From: Bryum argenteum
Lineage: Eukaryota > Streptophyta > Bryopsida > Bryales > Bryaceae
Direction of reading: 5' to 3'
Assembly: GCA_037043015.1 (NCBI GenBank)
Contig: CM073326.1
Location: 11,974,345-12,038,344 of the forward strand
Length of the DNA stretch: 64,000 bases
A program made the position numbers and the translations under genes. The notes under the pieces were generated by a model. It did no database searches, was not told where the DNA came from, and was given only the letters and a program-made list of their open reading frames with translations. Shown piece by piece: positions 1 through 11,511 of this stretch; position 1 is the stretch's first letter, and each line of letters opens with the position of its first letter.

Positions 1-497
1 GCTATATGATTGGACCATTAGGATCTAAATGTCTTACCTTTATTTACATCCACAATATGTATCTCAACTCCTAGAGGTCCTCAAAACTCTATATGGAATT
101 CTAGGATTTTGGTCACCTTAGATGAAGTATTTCTTGAATCTCATTTTCTATTTTCCAAAAAAAAAAAGTTGGGTGTAGAAAATTCAATAGAGCACCATTG
201 AAAACTTATTCTTACAGAAAGAAGATTTATGGCTTAGAGAGCATGAAACATCCTAGTATTGCCGTCCAGACTAAGGAGATTCTATTTTTATTTTTATTTT
301 ATTTCATAATAAATTTTTATTTTTATGTTTAAGTTTTTCTTAAAAAGTTCTAATAATATGGTCATAATGAAAGTTCTACCTAATTTACAAGAACAAGCTT
401 CAAAAGTTTTAGTAATTAATACTTTTTAATTTCAAAATATGAGAAATCTTAAGATTTAGAATTGTTATGAAAACAACTGTGTACAAAATTTACAAAC
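1..497. other. AT-rich intergenic sequence, nothing recognised
   Basis: No supported ORF, RNA gene or repeat boundary was seen here. The stretch is A/T-rich with short homopolymer runs. Confidence 0.5.
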
Positions 498-890
498 AAC
501 CTTAGATCCGTTAAAATGGCCTTATTCCGGTAATATGGCGCTTTTTGGGGTGCTTAAAATAAAAAAATAATAGGGTAAATATTCCTTAAGGTTTGTTCAA
601 AAACAACAATGCTTTTGAACACCCGTTCAGAAAGATTGCCCTTTGACTATGTCTAAAGGTCAGAAACGATAAAAATGTGTGATATTATGGAAATGTTGGT
701 GATATTACAGAAATCATTTGATATTACGGAGTATATGTGTGATATAAATAAACATCTCATTTTGTAGGCATGAATACTTATGAACTTCAGTTCAAAAATA
801 TGCTTGTAAAATGGCACATTTGCACAATATGGCACTTTAGCTCTGCCAAAATGGTACATGGAATAGTGCCATTTTAACAAAATTGTGGTT
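498..890. mobile_element. Family E element, old copy with ATATCAC-type periodic motifs
   Basis: The left end reads AACCTTAGATCCGTTAAAAT and the right end is its degraded inverse (GCCATTTTAACAAAATTGTG then GTT). These match the cleaner element at 52872-53128. The interior repeats GATATTA-type words about every 20-30 bases (roughly 680-745), the family signature. A minus-strand ORF at 653-898 lies inside the element and is not a gene. Confidence 0.6.
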
Positions 891-2649
891 AAACTCATTG
901 GGGCACCAAACGGTTATTCAATTTTCTCTGAACCAAATCCATCCAACAAGATGCATGTTTTAGTATATTGTCATTTCGAACATTCTTGAAGAAAGAATCT
1001 GCATGAAGTTCAAAAAAGCAAAATGAGTCCCTAAAACTCTGCTTGGGCGTACCTTACTTAGTTACCTATATGGAACAAAATATGAGCAAAATGTTTGGGG
1101 TACAATTTTAAAGTCATCTTATTTTCATAAGTTTCATAATAGATCATAGTAATTGCGAGCTTTATCATATTCTACCCATAAGTAGTTTCAAATGTTATAT
1201 AGCAATTAAGAGATGGCATGAGTGCTTGTCTTGGAAGACTCTCAAGCTAACCTACATGCCAACGGGTGATAATTTACATCTCCAATTGGAGCGTGGTTTG
1301 ACCTTTTTGGAGATTCTTTTCCAATGATTACTAATAACATGTCGGATTTGAACGTTCTTTTTTCCCTGGTTTTTTCTTATGTTCAACTTATGGTTAGCTT
1401 CTTGTTCTAATACTAGGGCGAAATTTGTCGTCATTCAAAACTTTGACTAATAGAGCAATTGGAAAAAATATTGTAAAGGTCATAGGAAGTATATATGAGG
1501 ACATAGGCAGACAACAAGTGCTTCAATTTATAGATCTTCTGTGCGGTTGTCGATCCACACTACTAGCAGCTAATCATTTTCATCCATATCTCTCGAGGAT
1601 AACATCAACTTGCTTCGGAGACCTACTTACAATTGGTACAAAACCAAGAAATGTTCTTTGAATCTTGAATTTTTATTAAAGGCGGCATTTACGCTTGCAA
1701 GATTAAAAATTGTGCGTGCTAGACATATAGAGGTTGTGGAATCATTCAAAGTCGAAGCATATGGACAAACTCATATGTGAGTTGGGGCAAGGGGATGGGA
1801 TATATGCAGAATATCAAACATTGGCAAAGTTGGAGAGAAGGATGCTAGTGGAACTTGCGAGCGATGGTCAAATCAAATAGGTGCACTGTAGCCGCTATTG
1901 CAAGAATAGATTGCTTGAAAGTTTACCACAAACTTAGAGCACATGGTATGTGGAGGGGGGGGGGTTGCCTCAAAGTTTCTAAGTTTTGAGAGAATTTTTA
2001 CTTTCTTTTATTTATTTCATTTATTTTGTGTTTCGATTTAAAACTTTGAACTTCTAAATTTATATGTAGTTCGGTGAGTTCAAGGAGAATCAATGGAGGA
2101 GGAGATTTATTTTTCTAAAAGAAATATACAAGATGAATCAATCTTTACAATATACAGAAAGTATCATGCACAAGCTATAGAGGTAGACCTAACACATAAC
2201 GAGGACGTGTAGCAAAAGACTTTACGTGGTGTACTTAGTAAGTGATAATATGTTTTTCATTGAGTACCCGATTTCAATGACTGGTTTAAAAGTCCTGCTA
2301 GTGCAGAAATACCAATGGAAGTGCATGATTTCCATAAAGTTATCGAATCCTTTTATTTATTTACCAAAAAACTTTAAATAAAATTAAAATGTAGAGCTTC
2401 TCATACTAGTGCTCTACAAGATAGTAATCTTACAATATGGAACTCAGCTTCTAAAAATTCTAGAATTGATTTCAATGACTTGCTCATTTTGGAGGAAACT
2501 GGAAGATTGCTACTCCCATAGGCATTTAAATTTAATTAGTTTCCAGTTGCAAAATATGCCCCTTGTCTCACAACTCCAAATTAAAGTTTCTTGCACTAAA
2601 ATGCATGCGTTAGTTCCTGAACAGTCGAAATGCATATTTTTACCAAACT
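891..2649. other. Intergenic, no supported gene
   Basis: Short ORFs here (for example 1425-1661 plus, 1252-1434 minus, 2409-2675 plus) show no recognisable family and have non-coding composition. A short G run lies near 1957. Nothing else was recognised. Confidence 0.4.
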
Positions 2650-3345
2650 CTTTCTTAAAAAAATGTCATAGATGAAAATGAAGAAAACTTGCAGTAGACT
2701 TATTGTACAAACTTGTAATAGACTTATTGTACGTCATGTGAACCAAAATGTCGTCATAGAGCTTTGTGGGTTGCAAAGATGTTAACATATTAGTACTCAA
2801 ACTAGACTATAAAATTATAAATTGTTTCACTTTAGACTAAAATTCTGCCAACAAAGCTACTGAAATGAAAAATTTGCAAATTGATAAGTTGTTTGAACGC
2901 TAACATCTAATTTGTTGGAAGATTTTTGATCAGCATACCTTCAGTATGACTTTACAGTTAAGCAATTTCTAAACTAAGAAAATAAATAGTTCTTGAGGAG
3001 TTGTATCTCCTTCATTCACCATTAGATTCCAACTCTATCTATTAGATTGGATTCCAATTGGAGTTTAGTTCTTGTGGTGAAAGCTCAACTTAACCCAAGG
3101 TGTTTTGAAAAGAAGACATGAATTTTAATGCAAAAGGTTCAATATTTTGTAAAATCTTTGGTCGTTTCACCGTTGCAAGGTTATTATTTGAGCTTAGAAA
3201 TTTTCATGATGTATTTTTTTCATATAAGGGTGCTATCAAGATGAAGGTGAGGAACTCAATAGTTGGCTTTTCCCTTATTTTCCTTTATTCCAGTAGGTTC
3301 GTTTGCAGCAATCCCCATTAAAGTGAAAATGATAAGATTTTGTAC
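2650..3345. repeat. Rearranged family B fragments, two halves in opposite orientation
   Basis: Bases about 2660-2890 resemble 7612-7850 in the same orientation. Bases about 2990-3345 resemble the same family inverted (compare 7760-8110). The ORF at 3118-3321 is the counterpart of the minus-strand ORF at 7731-7991, so the similar peptides reflect shared repeat sequence, not two genes. Confidence 0.5.
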
Positions 3346-4813
3346 ATTTTTTTAGTGCTAATATGCCATGACTAACAAAAACTTTATTACATGTTTATAC
3401 AATTGCTATCTAAATGCCTTACCTTAATCTTTTTTGATGGCACATCTTTTAAAAATTATGCTTCTGGGCTAACAACAGACTAAGGGCTGCTTTAAACGAG
3501 GGTCCAAGCTACTGATGGGGCTAGTTCATGGCGAAATCCTCTTTTGTGATTGTTCCACTTGTTGAAATTAGCCCAAAGAGATTCATATGGGGAGTTTAGG
3601 TGAATTTGATGAAATTATATTATAATGGGTGAGAGATAAGTTATGACACGGTCCATGTTCTAGAAATTGGGAGATATAAGAATGTAAGGCGATTTCATGA
3701 CCCAAAGGATGTTGCATGATTCTATTACACAATCATTATTTTACTAAAATATTTTATTGTGAACAAATCAAAAGCATGAAATGTAGCTAAAAATACAAAT
3801 TGGCTCCACCTTTTGATTTCCTTCTTCAAATTGGCCCCAGGGGCTTTACAAATGAGGGAATTGGCCTCCACCTTATTATTTGTTTATCATGTTCTCTAAG
3901 CGGTCCATCTAGCCAATTGTGCTCAAAATGTGAGTGAATTGGCTTGGAGATTTGTTGGCCTCGACTTCCCATGTAAAGCGTTCCTAAGACATTTATGGGT
4001 TGAGTATTATGTTTCCTTACAAGTTTAATGATTGAATGTGGCCTCGTTCAAATCTCTAGTCTCTTGCATTTCCCCACATAAAATAATGATGAACAAATAG
4101 AAAAAAAAATAAAAAAATAAATGAAAGAACGACACAAATTCAAGTGTCCACTCTGAAAGTCTAATCCCATTGGATATTGATGCACCAATTACAACACCTT
4201 ACAAAGTGGTCTACAATAGAGCAGGTCCCATGGTCGAGCTCTAGTAATCTTCACTTATAGGCACATAATAGCATCTCCATGCAATAGTACCATGTACTCA
4301 CTGCAAAAACATTATAGGGTATCACTTTCGCACACCATTTTAGAAACACCTATTGATTTCCAACGTCACAAATTTATAACTCATTGCAAAAGAGTCCAAA
4401 AATGATGATTCCACTTGCTTTAGCTTTCTACTAATTTTCCCCATGAACAAAAATTACTTGCATTGTAAATAAATATCCCATAGAATGAAAATTGTGCCAT
4501 TATCAGCCACCTTACTATGAAACATCTATATAACTTCCAACATAGCCAAACATGCTTTCTTAAATACACTAATTTTTAGCAAATACTTGAAATATCATTT
4601 CTTCATTTTTCCAAGATGGTGAAATATCACATCTTTCTCACTTAAGTCAATAAAAAAAATATTAAAAGTACTATCAATAAAATTGTGAGTTTTCTATTTC
4701 TCTATGAATCAAAATAAATCCGCTTTTTGTGACACACCAACATGCATGCAAGAACTTCTTAACGCATGGTTATAGGTGCCTCTACCTTAACAATATTTGC
4801 AACAACCAAAAGT
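3346..4813. other. Intergenic; part resembles a dispersed repeat near 30 kb
   Basis: Bases about 4300-4430 resemble 30020-30160 (both run through 'catgtactc', 'cattttaga', 'tgatgattccact'). No coding sequence is supported. Confidence 0.35.
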
Positions 4814-5065
4814 TTAACCCCTAAAGGTCCAAGAAAGCAGAAATCGCTTTTTGGAATTTCCGCGGGGAGAAAATTCAGCCAACTTTGACCATTATAATCT
4901 CAAAATTGGAGAAAAATTAACGGTTCAAATTTGACATTCGAGAAAAGGGTCAAGTTAACTTCGAGATTCTATGGTTGAATCTTCTAATCAATGCTTAGAT
5001 TGAGTTTCTTTGCACCTGAAGTAGAAGAAGGTTCTTTTTGATAATTTAAACAATTTTGTATCAAT
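4814..5065 (+). mobile_element. Family A element, subfamily 2, right end lost
   Basis: Starts TTAACCCCTAAAGGTCC and tracks the intact subfamily-2 copy at 22337-22606 throughout (core AACTTTGACCATTATAATCT). The similarity stops before the terminal GGGGTTAA, so this copy is truncated. Confidence 0.8.
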
Positions 5066-5789
5066 AGTGCGGTATCTAAATTGGAATGGTCAGAGATGCC
5101 ACTTATTCTTATAAAAATGATGATGGGGGTTGTCAACCAAAAGAGCAAGAAAAAGGGAGAAATGACCCATTTGGGCTCATGGAGGTATTTTTCAATGTTT
5201 GTTGTTGTTGTTGGTAATCTAGAGGGAACATGGATGACGACATGCATTGCGGTGCTTTGCTTTATACACGCGATTAATGGATGGCAATGGCAATTGCATG
5301 CTCGAGCCACATCCGCACTTACCTTAGCCATGTCCCCACCTGATTTTCTAGTTTAATTGGACATGTCCGTAAACTTGACGCTTACTGCACCCGCCTTTGT
5401 CGGCTTTTGACTTGTGCTCATGAATACTACCAATTTCTTTTGACCTTTGTTTTTTGAGTCTCCTTGTTGTTGTTTTTGTTGCGAGAACTCGGTCGTCGTC
5501 ATCATCATAATACGATTCTGATTTTCTTTTTAAATTGAACGCTTCCATGCACAATGGGATACCATTGAATCGCATGGTTATGAGGTTTTCTCCACATTCT
5601 TTTCTAGAGTTTGAAGCTTTAAAGAGGTTTGAATCCTTCTATCACATTACATGAATATTTCAAAAAAAGAGAAAGAAAAAGAAAAAGCGCTCAACATGTA
5701 AGTGTGAAAATATTTCCGTAGGTTTTTTTGTTCAATTTAATTATTGTTCTTGATGGGTCAATAGTGTAATTGAAGGTGAGCTATTTGGA
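5066..5789. other. Intergenic, no supported gene
   Basis: Overlapping plus and minus ORFs near 4984-5575 have no recognisable family or supporting splice structure. Confidence 0.35.
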
Positions 5790-6225
5790 TCCTAATTGTA
5801 TGATAAGTATATAACTATAGGATCTAGTACATGAACATGTATACCAAATCTTAGGTTAAAATCCCTCACCATTTGTGAGATTGTAACTTTCAGAGTTGAT
5901 AAAAAAAAAAAGTTATTTTCCATGTTGTAGAATGTCAAAGTAAAGTTTTGGGGGACCAATAAACTTGTTTTTGAAAGGAGATTTGACATGAGGCTCTTCA
6001 AATCTTGTTCCTAGGCGAGTGAGGAATATGTCTATGTGTTTTAACCCTCATAGGACCTATAATACTTGAAGAAATGCTTGATCTTTCACATGCAGGTATG
6101 CTGAAATTTAAATACAAAGGCCCAATTTCAAAAACTAAAAAGGCATGTAAAAAATTGTTGGATCAAAAATCCAAACAATAAGATCATGCATTACTACCTT
6201 TTCTACATTTTCTAAATGATATTTA
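5790..6225 (-). mobile_element. Family D fragment, minus orientation
   Basis: Closely follows the longer copy at 37965-38640. Shared words include GGATCTAGTACATGAACAT, the gap-free stretch TTTTGGGGG, and GGTATGCTGAAATTTAAATA. It keeps about the left two thirds of the family. The minus-strand ORF at 5792-6001 falls inside it. Confidence 0.7.
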
Positions 6226-6664
6226 CACTTTGGTCGAGCATTTGTGATTAAATATTGATACTACATGGTCTCCCAATAACAAATAAGGAATGAAAACTTT
6301 ACATAGCTCTTTCCCACATAAATGTTCTTCTTGTCTAAAATACATAAAACAACGTGAAATCTCTATGATGCCACTTTTTAATGCCACAATGAACGCATAT
6401 TCCATGTATCAAGGTATTTGTAATGATGTTAATATATGTTTTAAAATTAAAGAGAAAGGTATATTACAACCTCTCTAATGTCACTTTTTATCAGAATTAT
6501 TGCGATAGTATAATATAAAAGTTTGATTCAAATGCTTAAATGAAATATAGTTTAACAACTCTTATGAGATCACAAACTTGGCATACAAAGATATTAAAGT
6601 TATCGTATTGATACTATACATATAGTAAATGTACTTACAAGCTTCATTCCATCGAGAGGTGGTC
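6226..6664. other. AT-rich intergenic sequence
   Basis: Two opposing short ORFs (6223-6405, 6290-6478) are the only open frames. No gene is supported. Confidence 0.35.
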
Positions 6665-7011
6665 GCACACTACTGTCGACCCCCTGGCCGATTCTTGGTT
6701 TTCAAGTACGAACAGAACAATATATGTTCGAACAATACAATATATGTTCAAAATGTCTAATAAGAACAAGAGATTGTGCACATCGTGCACACGGGGTTTT
6801 TGTCGTATCTTTGTCGTATACTTGAAAACGTGGACTCGTGGAGATGTAAGGGAAAATCCAAAATTGGAAGCCTCATGGACTCCGCTGATTGGTACATACG
6901 GGTGCAACTGGTGCGCACTGTACAAACAAAGTAGAAAACAGAGTACAAACAAAGTACGAATTGTGAGTACGAATTTTGCTGTGACTACAAATTTGGACCA
7001 CGGTAGTGTGC
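6665..7011. mobile_element. Possible CACTA-type inverted-repeat element
   Basis: The left end GCACACTACTGTCGACC and the right end GGACCACGGTAGTGTGC are imperfect inverses. A 3-bp target duplication is not clear. Long overlapping ORFs on both strands (6644-7141 minus, 6744-7100 plus) span it, but neither resembles a known protein. The assignment rests on the inverted ends alone. Confidence 0.4.
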
Positions 7012-7199
7012 TTTCAAATTGCAATCTTTTGGGAAGTTTAAACTTGGGCATATTTCGAATATCAAGGTTTTGCCTCATAGCTTCTTCTCGAGTATCATGA
7101 CTAAGGCATATCCTACACATTGAGGTGCTATTAAATGGCATCTTTGGTAAGCTCCTACCTTGTGTTTATTGTAAGATATCAATTCAATCCATGTCCTTC

Positions 7200-7557
7200 A
7201 TTGTTAACCCCTAATATTGAAAAGAGCCAAAACGGGTTGTTTGGGGACTTGGTCAGCCCCTTATTTACTATATCTAGCTTGTATGAAATTGAAACCTTGT
7301 GTAGGTTGTAGAGTTTTTCCGCACCTTTCCAAAGAGTCGTTTCAATCTTCAAAATTCCTCATACTTTAGGAGATATACACGGTCAAAGGTTTGAAAACAC
7401 TATTTGAAATTTGCCCAAATTTGCCCAAATTTTACTATACATGCGCCTTTATTCTCAAAATCTGCTCAAAATAAACAAGATTGCATGAACTTCGAAAATT
7501 CACCAAAAATTGAGTTTTTACTCTTCTCCAATTTTTTTTTTTTGTATTTGGAAAAAC
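7200..7557 (+). mobile_element. Family D, left part, split by a family B insertion
   Basis: The run from GTAGGTTGTAGAGTTTTTCC to about 7550 aligns with 55595-55850 and, inverted, with 38640-38400. The rest of the element resumes after the insertion, at 8540. Confidence 0.65.
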
Positions 7558-8539
7558 TTAACCCCTAAACGCCCGAGCCTATTTTTAGCAAAAAAGCACA
7601 TTTCCTTAGAAATCGTCATAGATGAAAATCAAGAGAAGCTATTAAGATCTTAACCGTACAAACTTGTAATAGACTTATCGAAGATCATGTGGGCCAAAAT
7701 TTGAGTCATGAGGCCTTATAGATCGGGAGATCATAACATATTAATATCAAAAACAAACTGCAAAATTTCATCATTTTCACTTTGAGGTGGAAATGCTACC
7801 AATATACCTATTGCAATGAAAAAATCACCAACTCGGAAGATGTTCACCTTCATCTTAATGAGTCCTTTACCCAACAAAAATTCATCTAAAAAATTTCTTG
7901 GCTCAAATAAAAGCCATGCAATGGTAAAAACTACTGAACATTTTACAAAGGAAAAATAGTCCAAAACTAGACCCTTTGCATTCAATTTCATGCCTTATTT
8001 TCAAAACATCTTCGATCTTGTTAAGGTTTCTACCACTTAGACTAGACTCTAATTGGAGGCTATCGCAAAAAATTAAGTTGAAATCCAACGGTGGATGAGG
8101 GAGATATAGCTCCTCAAATATCATCCATTTTCTCACTTTTTCTGTTGACAAAACATCATTGCAAATCCAATAGCAAAATCATTTGGATAAAAAAACTTCT
8201 CACTACAAAGTTGTTAAGAATCACTTTAAGATCATGACCATGAAAAAAAAAATCATGAAAAACTATTTATAATTTCACATAATTGGCTTGCAATGGTAAT
8301 ACATGCCCCATGCTTGGAATCCCAAAAACAAGAGCTATCTTCAGTGAAGTGCATTCCATTAATTCATACTCTTTTTTATGGGCTTGCAAATTTCACAACA
8401 CAAACTAGACTTGATTTGGAACCTAACCCAAGTAATTTCATCCAAAACGGACCTCGGATGAAGAAGATATGGCTCGTCAAAGTTTTTGGATGTACATCCA
8501 CAATGTCCTTTTTCGACATCGTGGGCGTTTAAGGGTTAA
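7558..8539 (+). mobile_element. Family B element, near-complete, 982 bp
   Basis: Ends are TTAACCCCTAAACGCCC and GGGCGTTTAAGGGTTAA, a near-perfect inverted pair. It sits inside a family D copy whose two parts flank it. Short ORFs inside (7731-7991 and 7903-8151 minus, 8293-8532 plus) are not convincing proteins. No transposase is present, so it is non-autonomous. Confidence 0.8.
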
Positions 8540-9050
8540 GGTTTGAAGGCTTGACCTTACCGTTTGGATCTTTCATCCAATTATTCTTCACATGCCATTT
8601 TTAGTATCAAAGGCCTTTGAAGTTAAATTTTAGCATCCCTCCATGTGAAATTTCAACCATTACTTTAGGTTTTATTGGTTGCATGAGGGTAAAAGTTGCA
8701 TACACATGTTCCTAACTCACTTAGGAATAAAAATTTGAAGAGCCACAGTTCCAATTTACTCCAAAAATTGGCTTTTTGGGCTCACAAAAACCTTCAAACC
8801 CATTTTGCAACGAGAAAAATAAACTTCTTTTCAACTTTGAATGTTACGATCTCACATTGGTGAGGAATTTGAAACTATGTTTTGGTATACACATACATGG
8901 AAAGGTTAGGTAGAAGATCTTAGACTTACATACTTGAGATTTGGTCAAAGATTGAAATTTTAATCTTGCATTAAAAGAGGGTGGTTTTGAGGAGTTTTGG
9001 TAGTTTGAGGGGATTTGGACTATAGGGTTAACTTTTGAAAGCTTTGAACT
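8540..9050 (+). mobile_element. Family D, right part
   Basis: Continues the copy begun at 7200. It holds the family words about CATGTGAAATTTCAACC and the region around 8850-8930 (ATGTTACGATCTCACATTGG, then a degraded AGATCTTA motif) seen in other D copies. Confidence 0.6.
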
Positions 9051-9115
9051 TGTGCATAACTTGCGTATCAAGGTTCACAACTTGCGCATCTTTCTCTTTT
9101 TTGCATATTGTAAAA

Positions 9116-9930
9116 TATCAAGGTTCCATCTAACCCATGTCCTTCACTGTGAACATCTATAAGGTCTTAACTTGAGCGTATTTCAAGTATATGGTTCAAG
9201 ACTTGAGCACACTGCTCACTTGTGCATATTGTAAACTATCAAGGTTCCATTCAACCCATCTCCTTCACTGTTAACTTCTGTAAGGTTTCAACTTGGGCAG
9301 AATTCAGGTATCAAGGTTAAGGACTTGAGGATATCACGGCTCAGAGTTGCGCACGCTTCTCATTGTGCATATTGAAATATCAAGGTCCCATCCAACCCAT
9401 CTCTTTCACTGTTAAATTCTGTAAGGTCTCAAGTCTCAACTTGCGCACAATTCTGGTATCAAGGTTGAAGACATGAGGATATCACGGTTCGGAGTTGCGC
9501 ACGCTTCTAATCGTGCATATTGTAAAATATCAAGGTCCAATTCAGCCCATCTCCTTCATAACTAACTTCTATAAGGTCTCAACTTGCGCATAATTCAAGT
9601 ATTATGGTTAAGGACTTGAGGATATCACGGTTCAGAGTTGCGCATGCTTCTCATTGTGCATATTGAAAATATCAAGGTCCCATCTAAACCATCTCCTTCA
9701 CTGTTAACTTCTGTAAGGTCTCAACTTGCGCAAAATTCAAGTATCAAGGTTCATTCTAATTCCTTCTTCTACAAGATCATAACTAACGCGTGTTTTACAA
9801 ATTAAGGTATTCTTTGATGGTATCTGGTGAGATCCTTACTTCTATATTTTGTAAAATATGAAGGTCCCATCCAACCAATTTCCTTCACATTACTGTTATA
9901 TTCTGTAAGATCTAAATTGTCTTGCATATA
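9116..9930. repeat. Tandem array, unit about 142 bp
   Basis: Five units start at TATCAAGGT at 9116, 9237, 9378, 9528 and 9670, giving lengths of 121, 141, 150 and 142 for the first four. Each carries CATCTCCTTCACTGTTAACT-like and GATATCACGGTT-like segments plus repeated GTTGCGCA words. A weaker unit follows near 9855-9930. No coding frame persists across units. Confidence 0.85.
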
Positions 9931-10923
9931 TTTGAAGTATCTTATTTCATTCACACGCTTCTTTTGTACAATCATAACACATGTGTGTCTTTTAAATTAT
10001 GGTATTGTCCGATAGCATATTTGGAATACTCTCCACATATTATTTTCCATTCCGAATGTAAGGTTCTCAAAGTGTGCACTAAAGTACAATTTTGAGATTT
10101 TATGTAGCAAAATAAATGGTAATATTAGACTTGGGTGTACTAACTTTACTTGATTTTTTACCTCAAAAACTGTAAACTTCAAAACACATTCTTAGAAAGC
10201 TTCATTTTGACTACCTCAAGTACTACTTGTCATAAATAACATCAAATAGTCACATTTGTTGAACCAAAACTTTCTGCAAACTTGTAAGACTTTTTTTCTA
10301 TAGTTATAGTATGTGTTTTGAAACTATTCATACATTTGAATCACATGTAACTATGAATAATTCTTGAGCCAAAGATAACTTACTCATCAAGAATCAAATA
10401 ATCAATAATGGATGTAGCATCAATCTAGAAATTAATGTATGAAAACTAGCATCAAATCAAGACTACAAATCATGTCTAAACATGTCAATCTAATGTATAT
10501 GAACTCATAACAATATAGAAGTAGAAGTAATATAACATAAATGAAACTTATCACTTTATTACAGTGACTAAGCTATTCATGTAAAGAAAATAATTATATG
10601 TATATTAAGGCAAAATAATTGAAATCCATATCTACATGAGCTTGCCTTTTAGTAAGGAATATTTCATTCCTTTCAATTAAGCGCTTGCAAAATTGATTCA
10701 ATGAGAGGTTCATGATTCATGACTTTTTGACGATTTAATTTAAGACTATGACATCTCCGTTATCAAATACCTGATCCTTTTCTTATACGAAGTCTAGTTC
10801 ACTAAACAAACCTTACAAATCCATAATTTCAATAACACTTCCTTAATATGTGCTTGTGAGGGAACAAATTACACACAGTTTGAATATGTTATTTCAACTG
10901 AAGACAGGAGCTCCTATGAGAGC
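9931..10923. other. AT-rich sequence downstream of the DUF8204 gene
   Basis: No gene is seen. The part nearest 10923 should hold the 3' UTR and poly(A) signals of the minus-strand gene that ends at 10924, but no single signal is compelling. Confidence 0.4.
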
Positions 10924-11511
10924 CTATTTGGACTTCTTATCATTGGAACCGAAAATATCATCGACGGTAGCTTTAGTATTAGCAGCAAATCGAAGGACAT
11001 TGTTAACAACAGCAGTAGCCACAATACTAGCACTGCGACAGAAGCGGGAGGTGAAATCTTCACCCGCCGCAGATCCTTGGCGAGCGAGGGGGTTATTATG
11101 CATACGCTGCTCAATGGTCTCTTCGTCTTTCTGAATAGCACCTGTGCTCACAGGCCTTCGATCCGCCATAAACTCAATCCCCACGCACAGGGGCAGCTCG
11201 CCATTGCCTTCACAAGGAGGCCCCGATGCTGAGTCTTTGTGCACCCCGTATCCCAAACAAGCGTACTTGAAATCCTTGGTGGCTTGTCTCTCGTCCAGCG
11301 TTCTGTAAGTCTCTGGAATGCTGCGGCTGAACCCGTAACACGTTGGATTCTGGTTGTTGTCTCGTAAAAAGCTGCTGTAGAATAGACAGCCTCGGCAACT
11401 TCGACTCCGTGGGTGCACTATACCTCGCTCTATTGACCCTGACGTTGTTGGTGCACTTGGCTCTTGTTGCTCTTGCACTTGCTGCCCTTGCTCTTGCCCT
11501 TCTTCCGGCAT
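10924..11511 (-). CDS. DUF8204-family plant protein, 195 aa, single exon
   Basis: Function unknown; the match is to the plant DUF8204 family as I recall its conserved blocks. Visible blocks: a Glu/Gln-rich low-complexity N-terminus (residues 1-20); RSCRGCLFYSSFLRDNNQNP (37-56) with a CxxC-like RGC; DFKYACLGYGV (80-90); ELPLCVGIEFMADRRP (105-120); then a C-terminal EDFTSRFCRSASIVA (151-165) and VDDIFG (183-188) in the expected order. The start is the ATG at 11511, followed at once by the Glu-rich tract; the stop is TAG at 10924. No intron is needed. The conserved cysteines (39, 42, 58, 85, 109) suggest metal or disulfide chemistry, but that is inference. It is a separate gene from the minus-strand one at 13.6 kb. 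Overlapping frames on both strands are shadows. Confidence 0.85.
   Translation of the reverse strand: MPEEGQEQGQQVQEQQEPSAPTTSGSIERGIVHPRSRSCRGCLFYSSFLRDNNQNPTCYGFSRSIPETYRTLDERQATKDFKYACLGYGVHKDSASGPPCEGNGELPLCVGIEFMADRRPVSTGAIQKDEETIEQRMHNNPLARQGSAAGEDFTSRFCRSASIVATAVVNNVLRFAANTKATVDDIFGSNDKKSK

Noticed and set aside
4816..4824. CCCCTAAAG-type word considered as interstitial telomere repeat
   Set aside because: It occurs once per element end, not in tandem, and always in the context of the inverted termini; it is an element end that resembles telomeric sequence.
6644..7141. 165-codon minus ORF and an overlapping 118-codon plus ORF
   Set aside because: They overlap on opposite strands across a likely inverted-repeat element. 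Neither has a recognisable domain.
7731..7991. Minus ORF similar to the ORF at 3118-3321
   Set aside because: Both lie in copies of the same family B repeat; other copies of this stretch (about 45460, 48740) contain stops or breaks, so the similarity is repeat homology.
9116..9930. Repeat array considered as CRISPR
   Set aside because: Units are contiguous tandem repeats of about 142 bp without short repeats and unique spacers, and the DNA is plant nuclear. The 18-bp array at 43159 likewise has no spacers.
10850..11134. Plus-strand 94-codon ORF
   Set aside because: Antisense shadow of the DUF8204 coding sequence.
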